Source of the DNA: Trachythela sp. YZ-2020
Taxonomy: Eukaryota > Cnidaria > Anthozoa > Malacalcyonacea > Clavulariidae
Length of the DNA stretch: 64,000 bases
Assembly (NCBI GenBank): GCA_016169945.1
Contig: JADLSH010000114.1
Location: 2,454,001-2,518,000, forward strand
Reading direction: 5' to 3'
A program made the position numbers and the translations under genes. Positions 26,098 through 39,198 of this stretch are shown here, piece after piece. Each line of letters opens with the position of its first letter. The stretch's first letter is position 1. The notes under the pieces are model-generated. The model did not search any database. It was not told the DNA's origin and saw nothing but the letters and a program-made list of their open reading frames with translations.

Positions 26098-29000
26098 ATG
26101 GAATCTGACGACAGCGATGTTTATAATATTATTGACATTGTTGATGAGGAAAATGATATTGGCAAGAGGGCATATATTTCTAAAGGAGATACGCCGGAAA
26201 AACCTGTGAACAAGTCACGAAGAGTTGCACGTACGGAGAATTCATCATCCAGTCGAGCAAAGGTAAAAATTATACAAAGGTTTCATTTATAGCACTTGCT
26301 GTATATATACAGATAAATATAAATACAATGTGTCAACTGTTGTTCAACTGAAAGCTATTTCGTATTTAATAATTGAATGTAGAATCGGTTTTATTTGTAG
26401 TTTCCTAGTAGAAAGATATCCAGAAAGAGGAAACTTACTCCTACAAAGAAGTCCCCAGTAAAATTTCATCAATGGACCTTTGAGGAAGACAATGCATTTG
26501 CTGAGTTCATAGTGATTGCCAAAACAGATCCAAAATATGGAAAAATGTCTGTTGGAGAGTGGCCAGCATTTGGTAAAAAGAACAGTTTCTGGGACGATGG
26601 TGCCAAACATATTAAATGTGGTACTTCTTCTAACATTCTCTTATCAAGTAAGTTAATGCTACTGTTAGAAGTCTAATTCATTAATATAAATATACAGGGA
26701 TTTCAGAATTAGTTCAATATCGACTGTTGTGATAATAAATTAGCAGGCGGTAATGTGGATTTTAAGTTGTTCTAAAATTTGACCGACAGGTCACAGTTGC
26801 CAGCGGTAAAGCTCATAGTAACCCAGCGGTAAAGCTCAAAGTAACCCAGCGGCTGCCGGCTTATTTTGAAAGCCCTTAGTATAAAAAGAGTAAGATCAAG
26901 GATGTTTTTTAAATATTATTCAATCATAGATATGATGTTACTTCATTCTTGTTTTCATGCCTTTTATATAGATTGCCGTCTGCGATCACGAGTAACTGTT
27001 GTGTACTGGAAAAAGTTTGCAACATTGGAACATGCTCAAATCCATTATGGTTTGACATTATCTGACAGTTTAGCTGAACTAGTGATTGATAAGAGGCCAC
27101 CACCACCCTCAGCACCCACATCACTACCACCCTTGGCACCACCACCACCCTCAGCACTTCCACCTCCCTCGGCACCACCACCACCATCGGCACCACCACC
27201 ATCCTTGGCACCACCACCACCCTCAGCACCACCACCACCCTCGGCACCACCACCACCACCCTCGGCACCCCTACCAACACCAAGAATACCGCCACCACCA
27301 CCGCCAAGTGTACCGCCCCCACCACAACCAAGAATATCACACCCACCACCGCCATGTATACCACCACCACCACCACCAAGAATACCACCACCACCAACAG
27401 GAACAACACCCCTTCAAACAATAACACCACCACCATCAACAACCATTACCTACGGTGGAAAATGTGTTCAAACTTGCGAGTCTATTGGAAAATGATGATT
27501 TAGAAACATTGTTGAACAAACTATTCCTACACCTTGCTTTGGAGCATAAAATAACATCTAATCCTGGCAAATTTTGTTCACTCTCTATTAAAGCAATGGA
27601 ACTGCTAAAAAAGAACAACAAAAGCAATCTATTTTATAAATTCGCCTTGGCATTATGCAATACCAAACCTGTAACTGGTGAACCCATCTTTCCAATGGAT
27701 AGGATGCCTTTTGGTCTGGTTGAGTATCAGATAGAGTTCTTTAGTTGCACTCATGTAAAACAGGTACGAAATGTTGTTATAAAATTATTTAATTTAAATA
27801 TAAAAATGTATGCTTTCATCCAGTCATGTCTATTCATTTTCCAAAAATCTCTTGTAATTTCTACCTACAGGTAAAGCCTTATGTACATGAGAAAATATTA
27901 AACATTCCCTTTTGTATATGTATTATTTACTTCCACCAAAAGTGATATTATTGATATACATATACAGTATAGGGAATGTCCAATAAGTATGTGTAGTCTG
28001 TTGTCTAGCTGTACTAGTCGAGAAAAATTGCAAAATATTGGTGGTGCAAACTGACATTAATATTATCTTCTAGATTTAAATGCCTGCTGATTTTCTCCAG
28101 TGGCACGAAAGTATGTGTGCGGAGTTCCCCACACGTTTCAACCGTCTGTTCAGAGGACCAATGTGGTCTTGATGAAGAGCATTATGGCTATCCAATAATG
28201 GTCAGTGTTTTGTATTGTTAATATTATAACTTTTATATATATTTATTATACAGTACCGATTGGCAGTACTTTTCTACTGCCGATTAAAATTGTCTGGCAT
28301 TGGGTGCATCTCAAGTGCATTGCCAGATATTGGGTTAACTCTATTAATAATAGAGTATTAATTATTAAAACAGTATACTGAATATTCCATTTTGCATTTC
28401 CATTTCAGGCAAAGGTCAATGTAGCCTGCATTTCAACCAGGACAGTTGCAACAAAAACTGCATCATCACAATTCAGCAATGAGCCTTTAATACAGGTAAT
28501 TATTAATCTGCTTGTTATCAATAATATTATTGATAAAATATAATCTACATACTGTACATCAAAATGCAGGAATACAGCTAGGTGCAGTACTGTACATTAA
28601 CAATGTGCTGAACAATTTGTTTTATGCATTTTTAGGAACAAGCACTAAAAGACATGAAAACTGCATATCCTTCAGGGCGTTTCTGGATCAAAGGTGATGG
28701 ATGTGATATTAAACCAGCTCTACAGCAATCGGTTAAAGGTGTCTGGAATGGAGATGCTGTTTTAGGAGATGGAAAGCTTCAGGAATTAAGAACTGATTAT
28801 GAAGAAAGATTAAAGACATTTAAGAAATTGGCATAACCACAGAAAGATATTGAGAAAGTGAAAGATGATATTGATCTGGAGACTGATAAGCAGGTTTTAG
28901 TGCAAGGTGTAATGAAGGCACAGAAAGCATATACAGACAAAAGTAAAACGCGAAACCCATCAAAAAAGGTACTTATGGAACTTTCATGGGAACGACTGGA

Positions 29001-32000
29001 ATATATAGTGAGCTATTACAGCAATGCCAATGGTTGCTTTCTTATGTAAAAACATAGAATGCCTCTGTTGGCCAAAGTTCTCAAGTGTTGCATGTACAAA
29101 AGAGCATGTCTGATAAAACATCTGAATGGGAGACGTATCTGAGAAATTTGTTTGTGAAAAGAAGACAACCTGCGGCAACCCATGTGTTCGTCTTTCTTAT
29201 ATCTGATGAACGTCGCAACAAGAAACCATACTGTCTTCCGATTCAATATCTCCCCTACCATTCGTTGAAATACCAGACTGTGCGAGAGCTGACAAATAAC
29301 ATAAGAAAGGAGATGGCTAATTTTGGAATGCTTTCTATTGGTGAGTAAAATATAATCATGCCAATTGAATATATATTTCTCGTTTGCCATCTGCAACGAC
29401 TATTGACCATAACATTTAGATCAAATGTTTGGCATAAATATTTAATACCCTTAAAGGGTTGGTCAAGTCCAAACATAAACATGCTATATATTTAAAAAAT
29501 ATGATGTTCACAGAGTGCATGTGATGAACGAACTTGACTGCCTCTTTAAAGAAGAGACCCCCTTGTAGGCCAAAACTTGATGTGTTAATAGATCTTATGC
29601 ATTATAAAGTTTTCTTGCAGTGAGTGACTATCACTGAGAGTCAGTGGTATTTTGCTATAAATAACATATAGTACTAGGAAAAATTAAGTGGGCCCGGTGG
29701 CAATTAATGTGACACATGCCTTAATCTTGTTTTCCACTGCGCAATTTTTCTTCACGGAACGCAAATTTGTGCAATGTGTTGGCAAAAACCTTGTTTGCAT
29801 CAAATTTTTTCATTCACCAATTACATTGCCAGAATTTGTTTTGCTTCGCATTGTTTGAACAAATTTATGTAGTCACCTTGTAAACAGTAGGATTTATAAG
29901 TCGTGTTTTCAGCAAATACCTTTACTGTCGTTGCAATGGAAGTGTTGCTAAAATGTTGCATGAATTCATTACCTAGAATTTAGCAATTCATTCGTTGAAA
30001 AATTGATCAACTTCCTGTGTGTGTGAATCGACCAATGGCGTCTCATTTCAGTGATTGATTGACCAATTGGGAACAAGTATGCTAGTAAACAGGAAGTTGA
30101 GCAATTTTTGAGCAAATGTATTGATCAACTTATGTAATGAATTGATGTAATATTTTAGAAACACTTCCATTGCAACGACAGTAACCCAACATTATTGTGA
30201 TACACACTCACAATTATGATTATTCTGAGATACACTAGTACTTATGATGTGACTTTAGCGATAATTTCAATTGAAGTTTACCAGGTTACACAGTCACTTA
30301 CTTTTCTTGTTCCAATTACATAACTAGGTTTTGTCACTGATGGGGAATTTAACAGCTTGAGAACTAAAGGAGAGACACGCCCACTACACCTGGTGCAACT
30401 GATACGAGATGCTCGTGAAAGTGTCAACAAAAAATCTGGAGGATCTTTATTGAAATTCCTTGTGAGGACAGGAGGTACTGTACTGTAATATCTATTTACT
30501 ATGCCCATATTATGTTATTCATATTTAGACATGCAGCGAGCCTTAAATTTGCATTTTGGGAATATGTATGAAACCTTATGTGCATCCATCGGCTTCCATT
30601 GGTGTGCACCCACTTGGGGGAAAGGACTAAAACAGCCTATATCCAAATGTGAATTGGTGTGTTTGTCGGAAATTTGAAGGTTGTCATTTGTCAGTTGTCA
30701 GAAACTTATAGAGGCTTATTATACCCCCCATTGGAAAAAAATGAATTTCTTAAGCAATACAAGCGTAATAAAACTATCCCTTTGATATCCTTTTAAGTTG
30801 ATGGAAATGGAATGCCTGTTACAGAAAAGGTCGACCTAGCAATACCTTCTAATGTTATCAACCTACTGCATAACTTGAGACATGATGGATTAAGTCTATT
30901 TGATGCTCTAAAGTGCGTAAGGATATCCTTAGTTCCAGAAGGATATGAACCTTATCCATTCAGAAATGGAGTGGAAGAAAGCCAGGACGATATGCTTAAA
31001 TCCATTGTTGCAACATTTATCAATTCAGAGCAACTGTCGCCAAGTATGTATCAGAGGGTGTAGATTTTTCAACCTATCTTTACATCCCAGAGATCGTTGA
31101 AGGAACTGGCGAGGCATTTCATGAAAGGGAAGATCACTGCCACATTCTAAAGCGCATTTGGAAACATACAAGGGAAGCAGGGCCACCTGGAACCAACTTA
31201 CAGGGCTTTGATGATGCGATGCGTCATCCAAAAACTGGATTGACATTTTCAGCCCTTATTGGTGAAAGAAAACAATCTGTGGTTGACGCTGAAAGAATGT
31301 TATCGTACCTTGTTGCCAAGTTTCTCTGTGAAAATGGTTATGAGAAGGAAAGAGAGTATGTTAACATTGTTGCAGGATGGCACGAGGCAGCAGATGGTAG
31401 AGGTCTTTCCGAGCTTGAGCGATGCAGAAAGAACTACGCTATGATCAACATGGTTTTGGATGACTGGATGCCGTGGCATAAGACAACACCTAATTTTGGT
31501 ATCATTGATATCAACAGGTATAATTATGATAGAAACATGATAGCTAGCTGCTTTCTTTTTATTTTAAACACACTGAGATGAAAATGTTTACTCATTTACT
31601 TCAATATATATGAAAATATGTAGAATTGTTTCAATATTTTGTTTATTTTCTAGACCAATCAAAGGAATTTGTGGGTTCTCAAGAGAGACTGTGATTGCTG
31701 TCACTACCAATATCGAAAGCATTGAGAATCTGATAGAATTGGATATCCAGCACATCCTAGAGCTGGCACTTCAGATGATGTAGAAGCATTTATCTCATTG
31801 TTGCACCGTTTCCTTGGCCATATCTTTACAGTGAATGATATGAAATCTTGATGGAGGAAAGTTGTGAGGTATAGTATACATACTGTACATGAAGGGAAAT
31901 ACACAAAGTATATATACATAAGACATATTTTCCTTTAGAGAGTATTGCAAACGAATTGACAAAGATTTGCCATTTTACTACTGGACAAGCAATGAGCACT

Positions 32001-32301
32001 TCAGAGATTTTGATGAAGAATTGCCAAGTTTTAATGAAGCTGATGAGATCCCAGAAGACATAAACCAAAAGATCATCCATTCCGTCTTCACAGGCTAGCT
32101 GTTAACAGACAAGAAGACTCCTCCATATTCACAGCAGGGCGTTGCTTTTTGCCAGCACGTAACCAAGTCACCGTCCGTCATCGCCTTCACAGACCTGTCG
32201 TGGAACCTCCAATATTGGAAGCCCCCATTGGAAGAATGGAAGAAGATCTGGTCGAAGAAGAAGATCTGCTTGAAGAAGATTGGCTGATGGATGCTTTCTA
32301 G
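26098..32301 (+). pseudogene. Multi-exon cnidarian-type repeated gene, degenerate
   Basis: Exons on the plus strand with GT..AG borders: 26098-26262, 26401-26647, 26972-27756 (Pro-rich), about 28074-28200, 28410-28496, 28635-29340, 30328-30475, 30796-31516, 31655-31858 and 31940-32301. Recognisable blocks are YPSGRFWIKGDGCDIKPALQ, FHEREDHCHILKRIWKHTRE, GLTFSALIGERKQSV, ELERCRKNYAMIN and AGTSDDVEAFISLLHRFLG. I recall this set from many unannotated, multicopy cnidarian proteins, possibly transposon-encoded; no enzymatic function is assigned. The copy is broken: stops after FKKLA (28836) and in NDMKS (31850), and shifts near 27440, 29015, 31035 and 32095. Confidence 0.6.
27092..27445 (+). repeat. 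Pro/Ser/Ala-rich coding minisatellite
   Basis: CCACCACCACCCTCAGCACC-type units encode PPPPSAPPP repeats in one frame (and His/Pro in another) within exon 3 of the pseudogene. The repeat is followed by the frameshift at about 27440, a likely slippage product. Confidence 0.85.
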
Positions 32302-33302
32302 ACCTCCCTTGGATCATGTGCAAGGCAAGGTTTAACTTACTTTATTGTATATATTCTAAGGGTTGTTTTTATGCCTTTCACCAGTACTAACAAGTAAAAT
32401 GGTCCAATGTTAGACAGAGTAAAATACTCTAAAGTAGAACACTCCTTGGTACATTTCCAGATAATGGATTGACCTTGAAAAACATTTTTTTACTAGGAGC
32501 AACTACTGTACACTGATACTTGGCTTGGCGAATGTGTTTTGGAATATGTACAGTATGCTGTGTGGTTGGTAAGGTACCATATTGATACAAATGTTGGTGT
32601 TGTGTAATGATGATCAATATAATTATGATGATGATAATGATATTTATTCAGGGTGCCCATGTCTCCGAAGAGTTTTTCAATGAGGCCCTGTATAAGATAT
32701 ACATTAACAATACAATATAAAAAGAATTAGTAAGAATTAGCGTAGCTACGAAAGGTAAAGCTATTTAAAATGTAATTTGAAAGTATCCTTTATAGCAGAT
32801 GGAAGAGTGTTAAAGTCATTAAGAGCTAAATAGCTAAAAAAATGTTTGCCCCAATTAGTTTTCGCTCTTGAGGTGAAAATCGTTATTCCTTCTCGTGTTA
32901 TACTGATGAATATCACTATTAATAACAAAGTTGAATTTATAATCAATTTGTTCATTATGGCTTTTTGTTGTTAGGACTGTACCTCAATCTGTGCTATCTT
33001 GTCTTGATGATAGTGTTTTGGAAAACTGTATGTAAGCTGTATGCTATGTGGTGTGTAAGTATGAAGGTACCATATTGTGGCAAATGTTATGAGTAAGTAT
33101 GGTGTTAGTGATTACATATAACGCTTGCAAGTATTTATGTATTGATTTGATGTTTTTGTGAATGCAGTACTGGCATGTATGTATATATAAAACCCAGGCT
33201 CTCGAAAATATTGTATGACCACACGCAACATATACAACATAAACACAATTTAATTTTCACTTACATAACTAACAATGCAATTTATCATGAACTAGATACT
33301 GG
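32302..33302. other. Downstream flank with decayed repeats
   Basis: Two partly similar blocks (32520-32610 and 33000-33110; both have GTATGCTRTGTGGTKKGTAAG and AAGGTACCATATTG) suggest an old duplication. Between them, 32640-32950 resembles a LINE/SINE 3' end on the minus strand (ATCGTTATTCCTTCTCGTG). No intact gene. Confidence 0.4.
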
Positions 33303-33524
33303 GGCCAGTTGTTCAAACATTTTATTAACGCTAACCCTGTGGCGGGTTTAATTTAATACTTTCAACCCTCTATTGTGTACTTCTGTACCATTGTTTGTTT
33401 CATAACTATAGAAATGAAACTACTTTTGATGTAGAAACGATTTCTGGAATAATTTATTTAACTTTATAAACAAGCTGTTGGGAACTTTCCCAGGTTACGC
33501 TAACAAGCTTTTGAACAACTGGCC
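33303..33524. mobile_element. 222-bp MITE
   Basis: GGCCAGTTGTTCAAA at the left and TTTGAACAACTGGCC at the right form inverted ends, continued inward by GTTAGCGT-like matches. It abuts the Ngaro element, so target duplication cannot be scored. Confidence 0.7.
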
Positions 33525-33527
33525 ACG

Positions 33528-33596
33528 ATTCCCAGCGGTCTCACTCACGTATATAAGGGAGAGACAAACATAGCTAGTGGTCTCATTCTGTTGAAG
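33528..33596 (+). repeat. Ngaro repeat A1
   Basis: 69 bases starting ATTCCCAGCGGTCTCACTCA, matching A2 at 39644-39712. Contains CACGTATATAAGGGAG, a probable core promoter. Confidence 0.9.
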
Positions 33597-33620
33597 ATAC
33601 CGCCGAACTACTTCTCTGAC

Positions 33621-33842
33621 ATGGCGGAGAACGTTCAGGTGCCAGACAATAATTTACAAGCAGCTCAAGCTATTTTGCTCGATGTCCAACAACCACAAAT
33701 GCCACAACCAGAACAGCCTCAATTGCCACAATCGATTGTTCTTGCTCAGCCTCAGCCAGACCAACCACCGCCTCAACCGAATGTCCGTCCTGCCGACGAA
33801 GCAACTTTAGAGATTTGTTTGGTTCGTATTTGTGTTATTTGA
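33621..33842 (+). CDS. Ngaro gag N-terminal exon (Pro/Gln-rich)
   Basis: ATG at 33621 in CTGACATGGCGGAG gives MAENVQVPDNNLQAAQA then PQP/QPQ-rich sequence to RPADEATLEICL. It probably splices to a gag exon at about 37991, whose acceptor-like TTTCTAAG is followed by GCCCTACAGAAGCG. The stretch between would be an intron, into which the 2.3-kb transposon and the minisatellite fall. Confidence 0.5.
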   Translation: MAENVQVPDNNLQAAQAILLDVQQPQMPQPEQPQLPQSIVLAQPQPDQPPPQPNVRPADEATLEICLVRICVI

Positions 33843-34734
33843 TTATAGCTTTACGCCGTTTTCGTTCTTATTTCGCCCTTATTTCGCCCTCGTTTGATGC
33901 ATGCTTCATGTGTTAATCTGCCCCTTGTAATATTGTGACAACCTCGTTCCCAGGCTCTTTACCTACGCTCACCCCCGCTGCGGAAAAGACCCTAGTTCAG
34001 ACTGGTCACGTGACACCTCAGAATCTGGGGTGTTTTTAATTAGCGCTTTGAAAACACTGAGGGAGGGGTAGTTGAGTAAACATGTCAATTTTACATTCAT
34101 GCATGAGTGAATAATGGCGTAATAAATACAAAAACATGGGCTCACCTGTCCAGATTAGCAATGGCTCAACTTAAGGAAACACCGAAAAAGATATACGGAA
34201 AATAAATTTCAAACTCCGAGTCCATGTGTCGACTTTGTTGTGGCATATGAGCCAAAATATACAAAAAACCAGTACAATAAAGCAAATGTCAAACTACTGG
34301 CTTTTGCTGAAGCGGTCTATGGTGAGAGAACTCCCTTCCTCGTCTTGTGTGCCGACCTTGTGAAAGACGACTGGATAATTCATGAAAATTCCAAAGCATG
34401 ATATGTGGGAACCAAAAAACTATGATGCAAACAAAGAGATGTATTGATATTTCGCCTTCAACGCGAATCACGGAGGAGAAAAGAGCAAGAACTAGTCTGG
34501 AAGGCGAAGTGCGATCAACCCGAAGCCTGTCATTTTCATCCAACAAAGGAACTATACAATCCGAGGTATGTTATATTTTTTATATGATTCATCATTTAGA
34601 TATTGTATACTATATGAGATATTGTATACTATAATTTATGTGTAGATTTCCAATTTCATTTCCGGTATACACTGAACTCTAAAGAGTAAAGTTTAAAAGC
34701 CAATAAAAGGTTCTAAATATCTCGTACATTACAG

Positions 34735-35132
34735 GTTGTCAACGATCCTGTTTCCAAAACCGCGTCGTATGATTCCGTCCCGTTTACGGATGTCCTAAAT
34801 ACCGTCAATGACGAACTGAGAAATGTGGCAGTTAGAGACACGAAGTCCGTTCTTCGTAAAAGAAATTTTAGAAGGAATGAGTTCGTTCTCTTTGGAGACT
34901 ATATCGTGGACGAGTATCCTGTATAGTATTCAGAATTCTATCTGAATTGTTGGAGTTCAACTACAACACGGAAAAGAAGATCGCTCCGTTATGTTTGATT
35001 TACAGCGTCATAATGTTCAAACGATGCCATGAGTTGAGTTTTTTGCAGCGCATTAATACAATTTTACTGGCCGACAGTGGCGCTAATACGGAGGTAAATT
35101 ATAATGATACAGTTTACTTAATTGTCATTTAA
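34735..35132 (+). CDS. Unrecognised protein inside the 2.3-kb transposon (partial)
   Basis: After an AG at 34735 the frame reads VVNDPVSKTASYDSVPF and RNEFVLFGDYIVDEYPV. A second frame (34947 on) reads LEFNYNTEKKIAPLCLIYSV and MFKRCHELSFLQRIN. The two segments look like parts of one protein separated by a small indel. I recall similar uncharacterised multicopy cnidarian proteins. Not a recognisable transposase. Confidence 0.4.
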
Positions 35133-35503
35133 AAAAAGAGGAAAAGCTTTATTTATGCATATCAGTTTTTGCTGAGTTGTTCCGTGCGCAATTTTATATT
35201 GTCCACAGCGATGCTAACACGGGGGTAAATTATAGTTTATTTTGAATATATCATGCTTACTCTTTGGCTTGTTACAAATTATGTCAATTTCGAGAACAAT
35301 AGAATAGACGTGAAAAAGCTTTTTACGCGTTTGCCAATGTTTACTTAGCTGTATCGGCATTTTATTTTGTACATATAATGTTCGAATCATGTTGCCATTG
35401 ACATTAATTGTAACATAAATGTTGGTCAATTTATTTTTCGCTATTGGTTTTCAGTGCATTAAACTGACAAGGTAGATTTTTTATTTGATTGAACTAGTTA
35501 AGC

Positions 35504-35698
35504 TGGTTACAGACGAGCAAGTTTTATGACAAGTTTTCATATGACAAGTTTTACTTGCTCGTTTGTATGGGTATTAAATTTTGCCAATTTTCTCTCAATG
35601 ACAAGTGGCGAAGTGCACTTTTGCCCATGCATACAGACGAGTAAATAAAACTTGTCGTATGAAAACTTGTCATAGAAAACTTGCTCGTCTGTAACCAG
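35504..35698. mobile_element. Foldback MITE inside the 2.3-kb transposon
   Basis: CTGGTTACAGACGAGCAAGT and, at the right, its reverse complement (ending CTGTAACCAG) form ~50-base inverted ends rich in TGACAAGTTTTCATA. Third layer of nesting: MITE in transposon in Ngaro. Confidence 0.8.
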
Positions 35699-36789
35699 GT
35701 TTAGGTCAGTCAGTGTCACTTCATTTGTACAAGAGAAATTTCAAACCGCAATCTATTCGGCGCTTCGCTCGTTTCAAAAGACAAAACAAATTTTAAATTA
35801 TTTAATATCAAACTTGTAATATGAGTTACAAATTGTTTTTACTCTAGTTTTGATTGTTATACTGTTCATATAAGGTTGCCCAAAGTTTATACTGTAGTTG
35901 CTTTGTATATTAATTTATTGTGCCAAAAAAACTGTTATGGACTATTGTTACTGTTACTGTTACTACAGCTTCTGTGCTATTTTATAAACTCAATTTAGAA
36001 CTCAATTTAGAGCCCTTTTGCAACTTTAAAAGCGATTTTTTGTTGATTTATAGCCTTTATTTGCAATTTTACCGCTCCTTTGAACACGCTTATTTCTACC
36101 GGAAATGACTTTTGCGCTTTACGCGTCTTAGCCTACCCTCCCACGGGACAAAGCTGTGGAAGGTGTCACGTGACCAGCCTGAACCAGGGTCTTTTCCGCA
36201 GCGGGGGTGAGCGTAGGTAAAGAGCCTGGGAACGAGGTTGATATTGTGATTGCTTGCTGTCGATGGCTCCTCGTAGCATTGTAAAAGCCGCGTTGCATTT
36301 TACCCTTGCCTCGTGTTTTCTCGCCTATTCATCTAAGTTTTACTTGCATGGCATAAATTTCTACACAATAACTTTGTTGTTCGCTCAGCGCATTGTTCTC
36401 ATCGTTCCACGGTCGAATGACTTAGTGTTACTCGTGGGCGAGTCTGTGCACTCTCGCCCTACCATATTTTGCGATGTTGGATGAACTGACCGTTTTATTC
36501 TGCTTGCAACGTGTTATCAGTGTGTTTTCCAGGCTTATTTATTTCCTGAACTTCTTCCGGAGCGTTTTTCTATACACGGCTCGCCGTCAAACGCTTTTCT
36601 ATTTCATGCCTTCCCGGATTAGTTCTATCGGTCTTTGTTATATTTTATCGTTTTGCGGCTTGTTTCGTCTACTCCTCAACCCGGTTCCCAGTGTTTGACT
36701 ATTCTATGGGCCTCCGTGCTGCCCCTTTATATTGTACTTATGACGAAATGTTCCTAGCCCTGTACAGATGTATAGCCTTTTATGGTTTT

Positions 36790-37430
36790 CGGGCGGTCGT
36801 TTTATTCTTATGAGAATTGTTTATCTAGCCCTGCTACAAACGTGTGACCTGTTATGGTTCTGCGGCTGTTGTTTCTACTTATGAAAATTGTTATAGAGCC
36901 CTGCTCAAACGTATACCTTTTATGGTTTTGTGGGCTGTTGTTTTATACTCATGAAAATTGTTTACAGCCCTGCTACAAACGTGTGACCTGTTATGGTTCT
37001 GCGGCTGTTGTTTCTACTTATGAAAATTGTTATATAGCCCTGCTCAAACGTATACCTTTTATGGTTTTGCGGGCTGTTGTTTTATACTCATGAAAATTGT
37101 TTACAGCCCTGCTACAAACGTGTGACCTGTTATGGTTCTGCGGCTGTTGTTTCTACTTATGAAAATTGTTATATAGCCCTGCTCAAACGTATACCTTTTT
37201 GGTTTTATGGTTTTGCGGGCTGTATTCATTCTAATTGCCCTGCTCTAAACGCCCCTTTGTGGTTTGCTAAAAACGTGTAACCTTTTGTGGTTTTGCGGGC
37301 TGTAGTTTTATACTTATGAAAATCGTTACCTAGCCCAGCTACAAACTTATAACCTTCTATGGTTTTGCGGGCTGTTGTTTTATAGTTGTAAAATTGTTAT
37401 TTAGCCCAGCTAAAGCGTGTAACCACTTTA
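36790..37430. repeat. 139-bp minisatellite in Ngaro internal region
   Basis: GTGTGACCTGTTATGGTTCT occurs at 36842, 36981 and 37120, giving an exact 139-base period. Each unit is two ~70-base half-units sharing AGCCCTGCTxCAAACGTxTxxCC. Degenerate copies continue to about 37430. Confidence 0.9.
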
Positions 37431-37990
37431 CTTTTGTTTTGCTGGTTGTTTCGTTTACACAATTGACAATTCCTCTCTATCCATGCGGGAACCGTTTTAA
37501 TTTACCGCTTTATGATTTTGGGCGGCCTTGTTTATGCCTATTACAGTGCCTTTTCGTTTAGGTATGTCCTCCACAATCTTCTGTTCCCGCAAGCTAGGTT
37601 TTTAACCTATTGTTCTACTGTGCACTTTATGGTCTAGCGGGTTCTTTGTTCTCTATCGGGTTTGTAGCGTATGTATGCCTTCTATGTATGTATGTGCATA
37701 TGTTTGTTACGTCGTCTCTTTGTTCTCAAACACACCATTCTCGTTCCTTAGTTATGTGGGTTTTGTTATTTGTTATCGTCCTTGCATTGCCGTATCTGTG
37801 TTAATTAATGCGACTATATTTACATCTATTGTTAAGCGTGTCGCTTCATTTGCGATGTATTGTTCGCTATCTGGTGAAATCCCAATCCTTTTGGGCTTGT
37901 TGGTTGACCTGCAGCTGGGACGCAACGCCTCATTGATATCTTTAACGCGACGTAACGCCTGCAGCACAATCATTTCTTTTCTATTTCTAA

Positions 37991-38454
37991 GGCCCTACAG
38001 AAGCGAATACAATTGTTAGAAGACTCTCAAGCTACTTCGGTTGACGCTCTTGTGCGAACAATTACTCACTGTGGTAGTCGTCGGGCTGAGGACTTCGACA
38101 AGTACATAGCTCTTCGCATGGCGGATGATCTTGTTTCCGTCGCCAAGACCTCAGGCCATGCCGTGGCAACCAACCACGAACTCATAGCGACCACGTTACG
38201 TGAAAAATTCCACGTTCCGGCCGAACAATTTAAGGCATACTTTTTGGCCCTTTTGGCAGATAAAGAATTTTCCCGTGTTATTGATACAATGGCCAAGTTC
38301 GACAAGTCGTTTGAACGCTCAATACCGTACCCATGCAGCTTACCCTCGTGCGTCTCGGTTTAGAAGAGAACATTTTTCCCGTGCATCTCGACCGACTCGC
38401 ATTATATGCTATCGCTGTGGAACACCAGGCCATAAGTCTCCACAGTATTTCTGA
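37991..38454 (+). pseudogene. Ngaro gag with damaged zinc knuckle
   Basis: Reads ALQKRIQLLEDSQATSV, then RRAEDFDKYIALRMADDLV and FYFLALLADKEFS-like sequence up to about 38330. The frame then shifts and ends RTRIICYRCGTPGHKSPQYF-like, a CCHC knuckle (C-x2-C-x4-H-x4-) whose last Cys is Tyr. One frameshift and the lost Cys mark a dead copy. Confidence 0.65.
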
Positions 38455-38835
38455 CGCCCTCCATCCCGTCCACCAGTACGACCTAATAGAGCTCAGCCAC
38501 CTCAACCTCGTTAGAACGTAATTTATGACAATATCATGTATTTTCCTATGCAATTAATTTGTTTGATTGTGATTTTCCTTAGTTATTTATTGTTTTCCAG
38601 AAATATTGCTCTCAATAAAATATTTTCATTGCATTGTGTCATTTAGTCGATCTTGTTTTCTTCTCTACCCTATTCTGGTTCTCCTTTTCCCTTCTTTAAT
38701 TTCTTTTCTTTACTCTTCCCATGCAGCATGTGGATGGCATTCTCAAAGGGGTTCTTATTCTCCTCTCGGATTACCGGGGCTGAGTTTGCCATCTCCTGGG
38801 TCTTATATTTTCCTTCCTTTTCTCTTTAGCTCTCC

Positions 38836-39190
38836 TTGCAAGTTTTTCCCAACTGGGAATCGACCCCACGTTTTGACCCGACTATAATTTCCTCCAACAC
38901 TGTACCCTGGATAAGATACGATAAGTCTTCTATCAATACGACCCAGAAGATTGGCAATTCACGTATTGAGAAGAATTTCTTTGAGTCCGATATCGAGGGT
39001 GCATCGTTCGCTGACGTGTCTTTATTAGCTTTTCGTGATCCACACCGTTTCGTTGCTGGTGAACTCCACATGCATAAAGCGCAATGGAATGATCTCCTGT
39101 ACGGTACTACAAATGAACGCTTTTTGGAAGTTTCCGATTGGATCAGCAATTAAGTCAGCGTTGGAAATTTTTTCACTCCTTTCAACGGTA
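38836..39190 (+). pseudogene. Ngaro pol N-terminal segment, truncated
   Basis: Encodes IEGASFADVSLLAFRDPHRF and, after a stop at 39151, VSVGNFFTPFNGSY. I associate a (G)VSVxxFFTPFKGxxKG block with the linker just before the reverse transcriptase in cnidarian Ngaro/DIRS elements. The RT and RNase H that should follow are absent. Confidence 0.55.
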
Positions 39191-39198
39191 GCTACACC

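Larger units (their letters stand above)
33939..36240. mobile_element. 2.3-kb DNA transposon with ~78-bp inverted ends and 9-bp duplication
   Basis: Left end CAACCTCGTTCCCAGGCTCT and right end its exact reverse complement; similarity continues for about 78 bases through GTCACGTGACACC. ATATTGTGA flanks both sides (33930-33938, 36241-36249). Nine-base duplication and long ends are Mutator-like. The 77-bp palindrome at 3051-3127 shares the same end. No transposase domain is visible; exons at about 34210-34400, 34398-34566, 34736-34925 and 34930-35092 encode an unrecognised protein. Confidence 0.85.

Noticed and set aside
26924..27442. Val-rich minus frame and His/Pro-rich plus frame over the Pro-rich exon
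   Set aside because: Shadows of the CCA/CCG-rich repeat; the PPPSAP frame continues the upstream exon.
33939..36240. Reading the region as part of the Ngaro coding sequence
   Set aside because: The 9-base duplication and exact inverted ends show it is a separate insertion.
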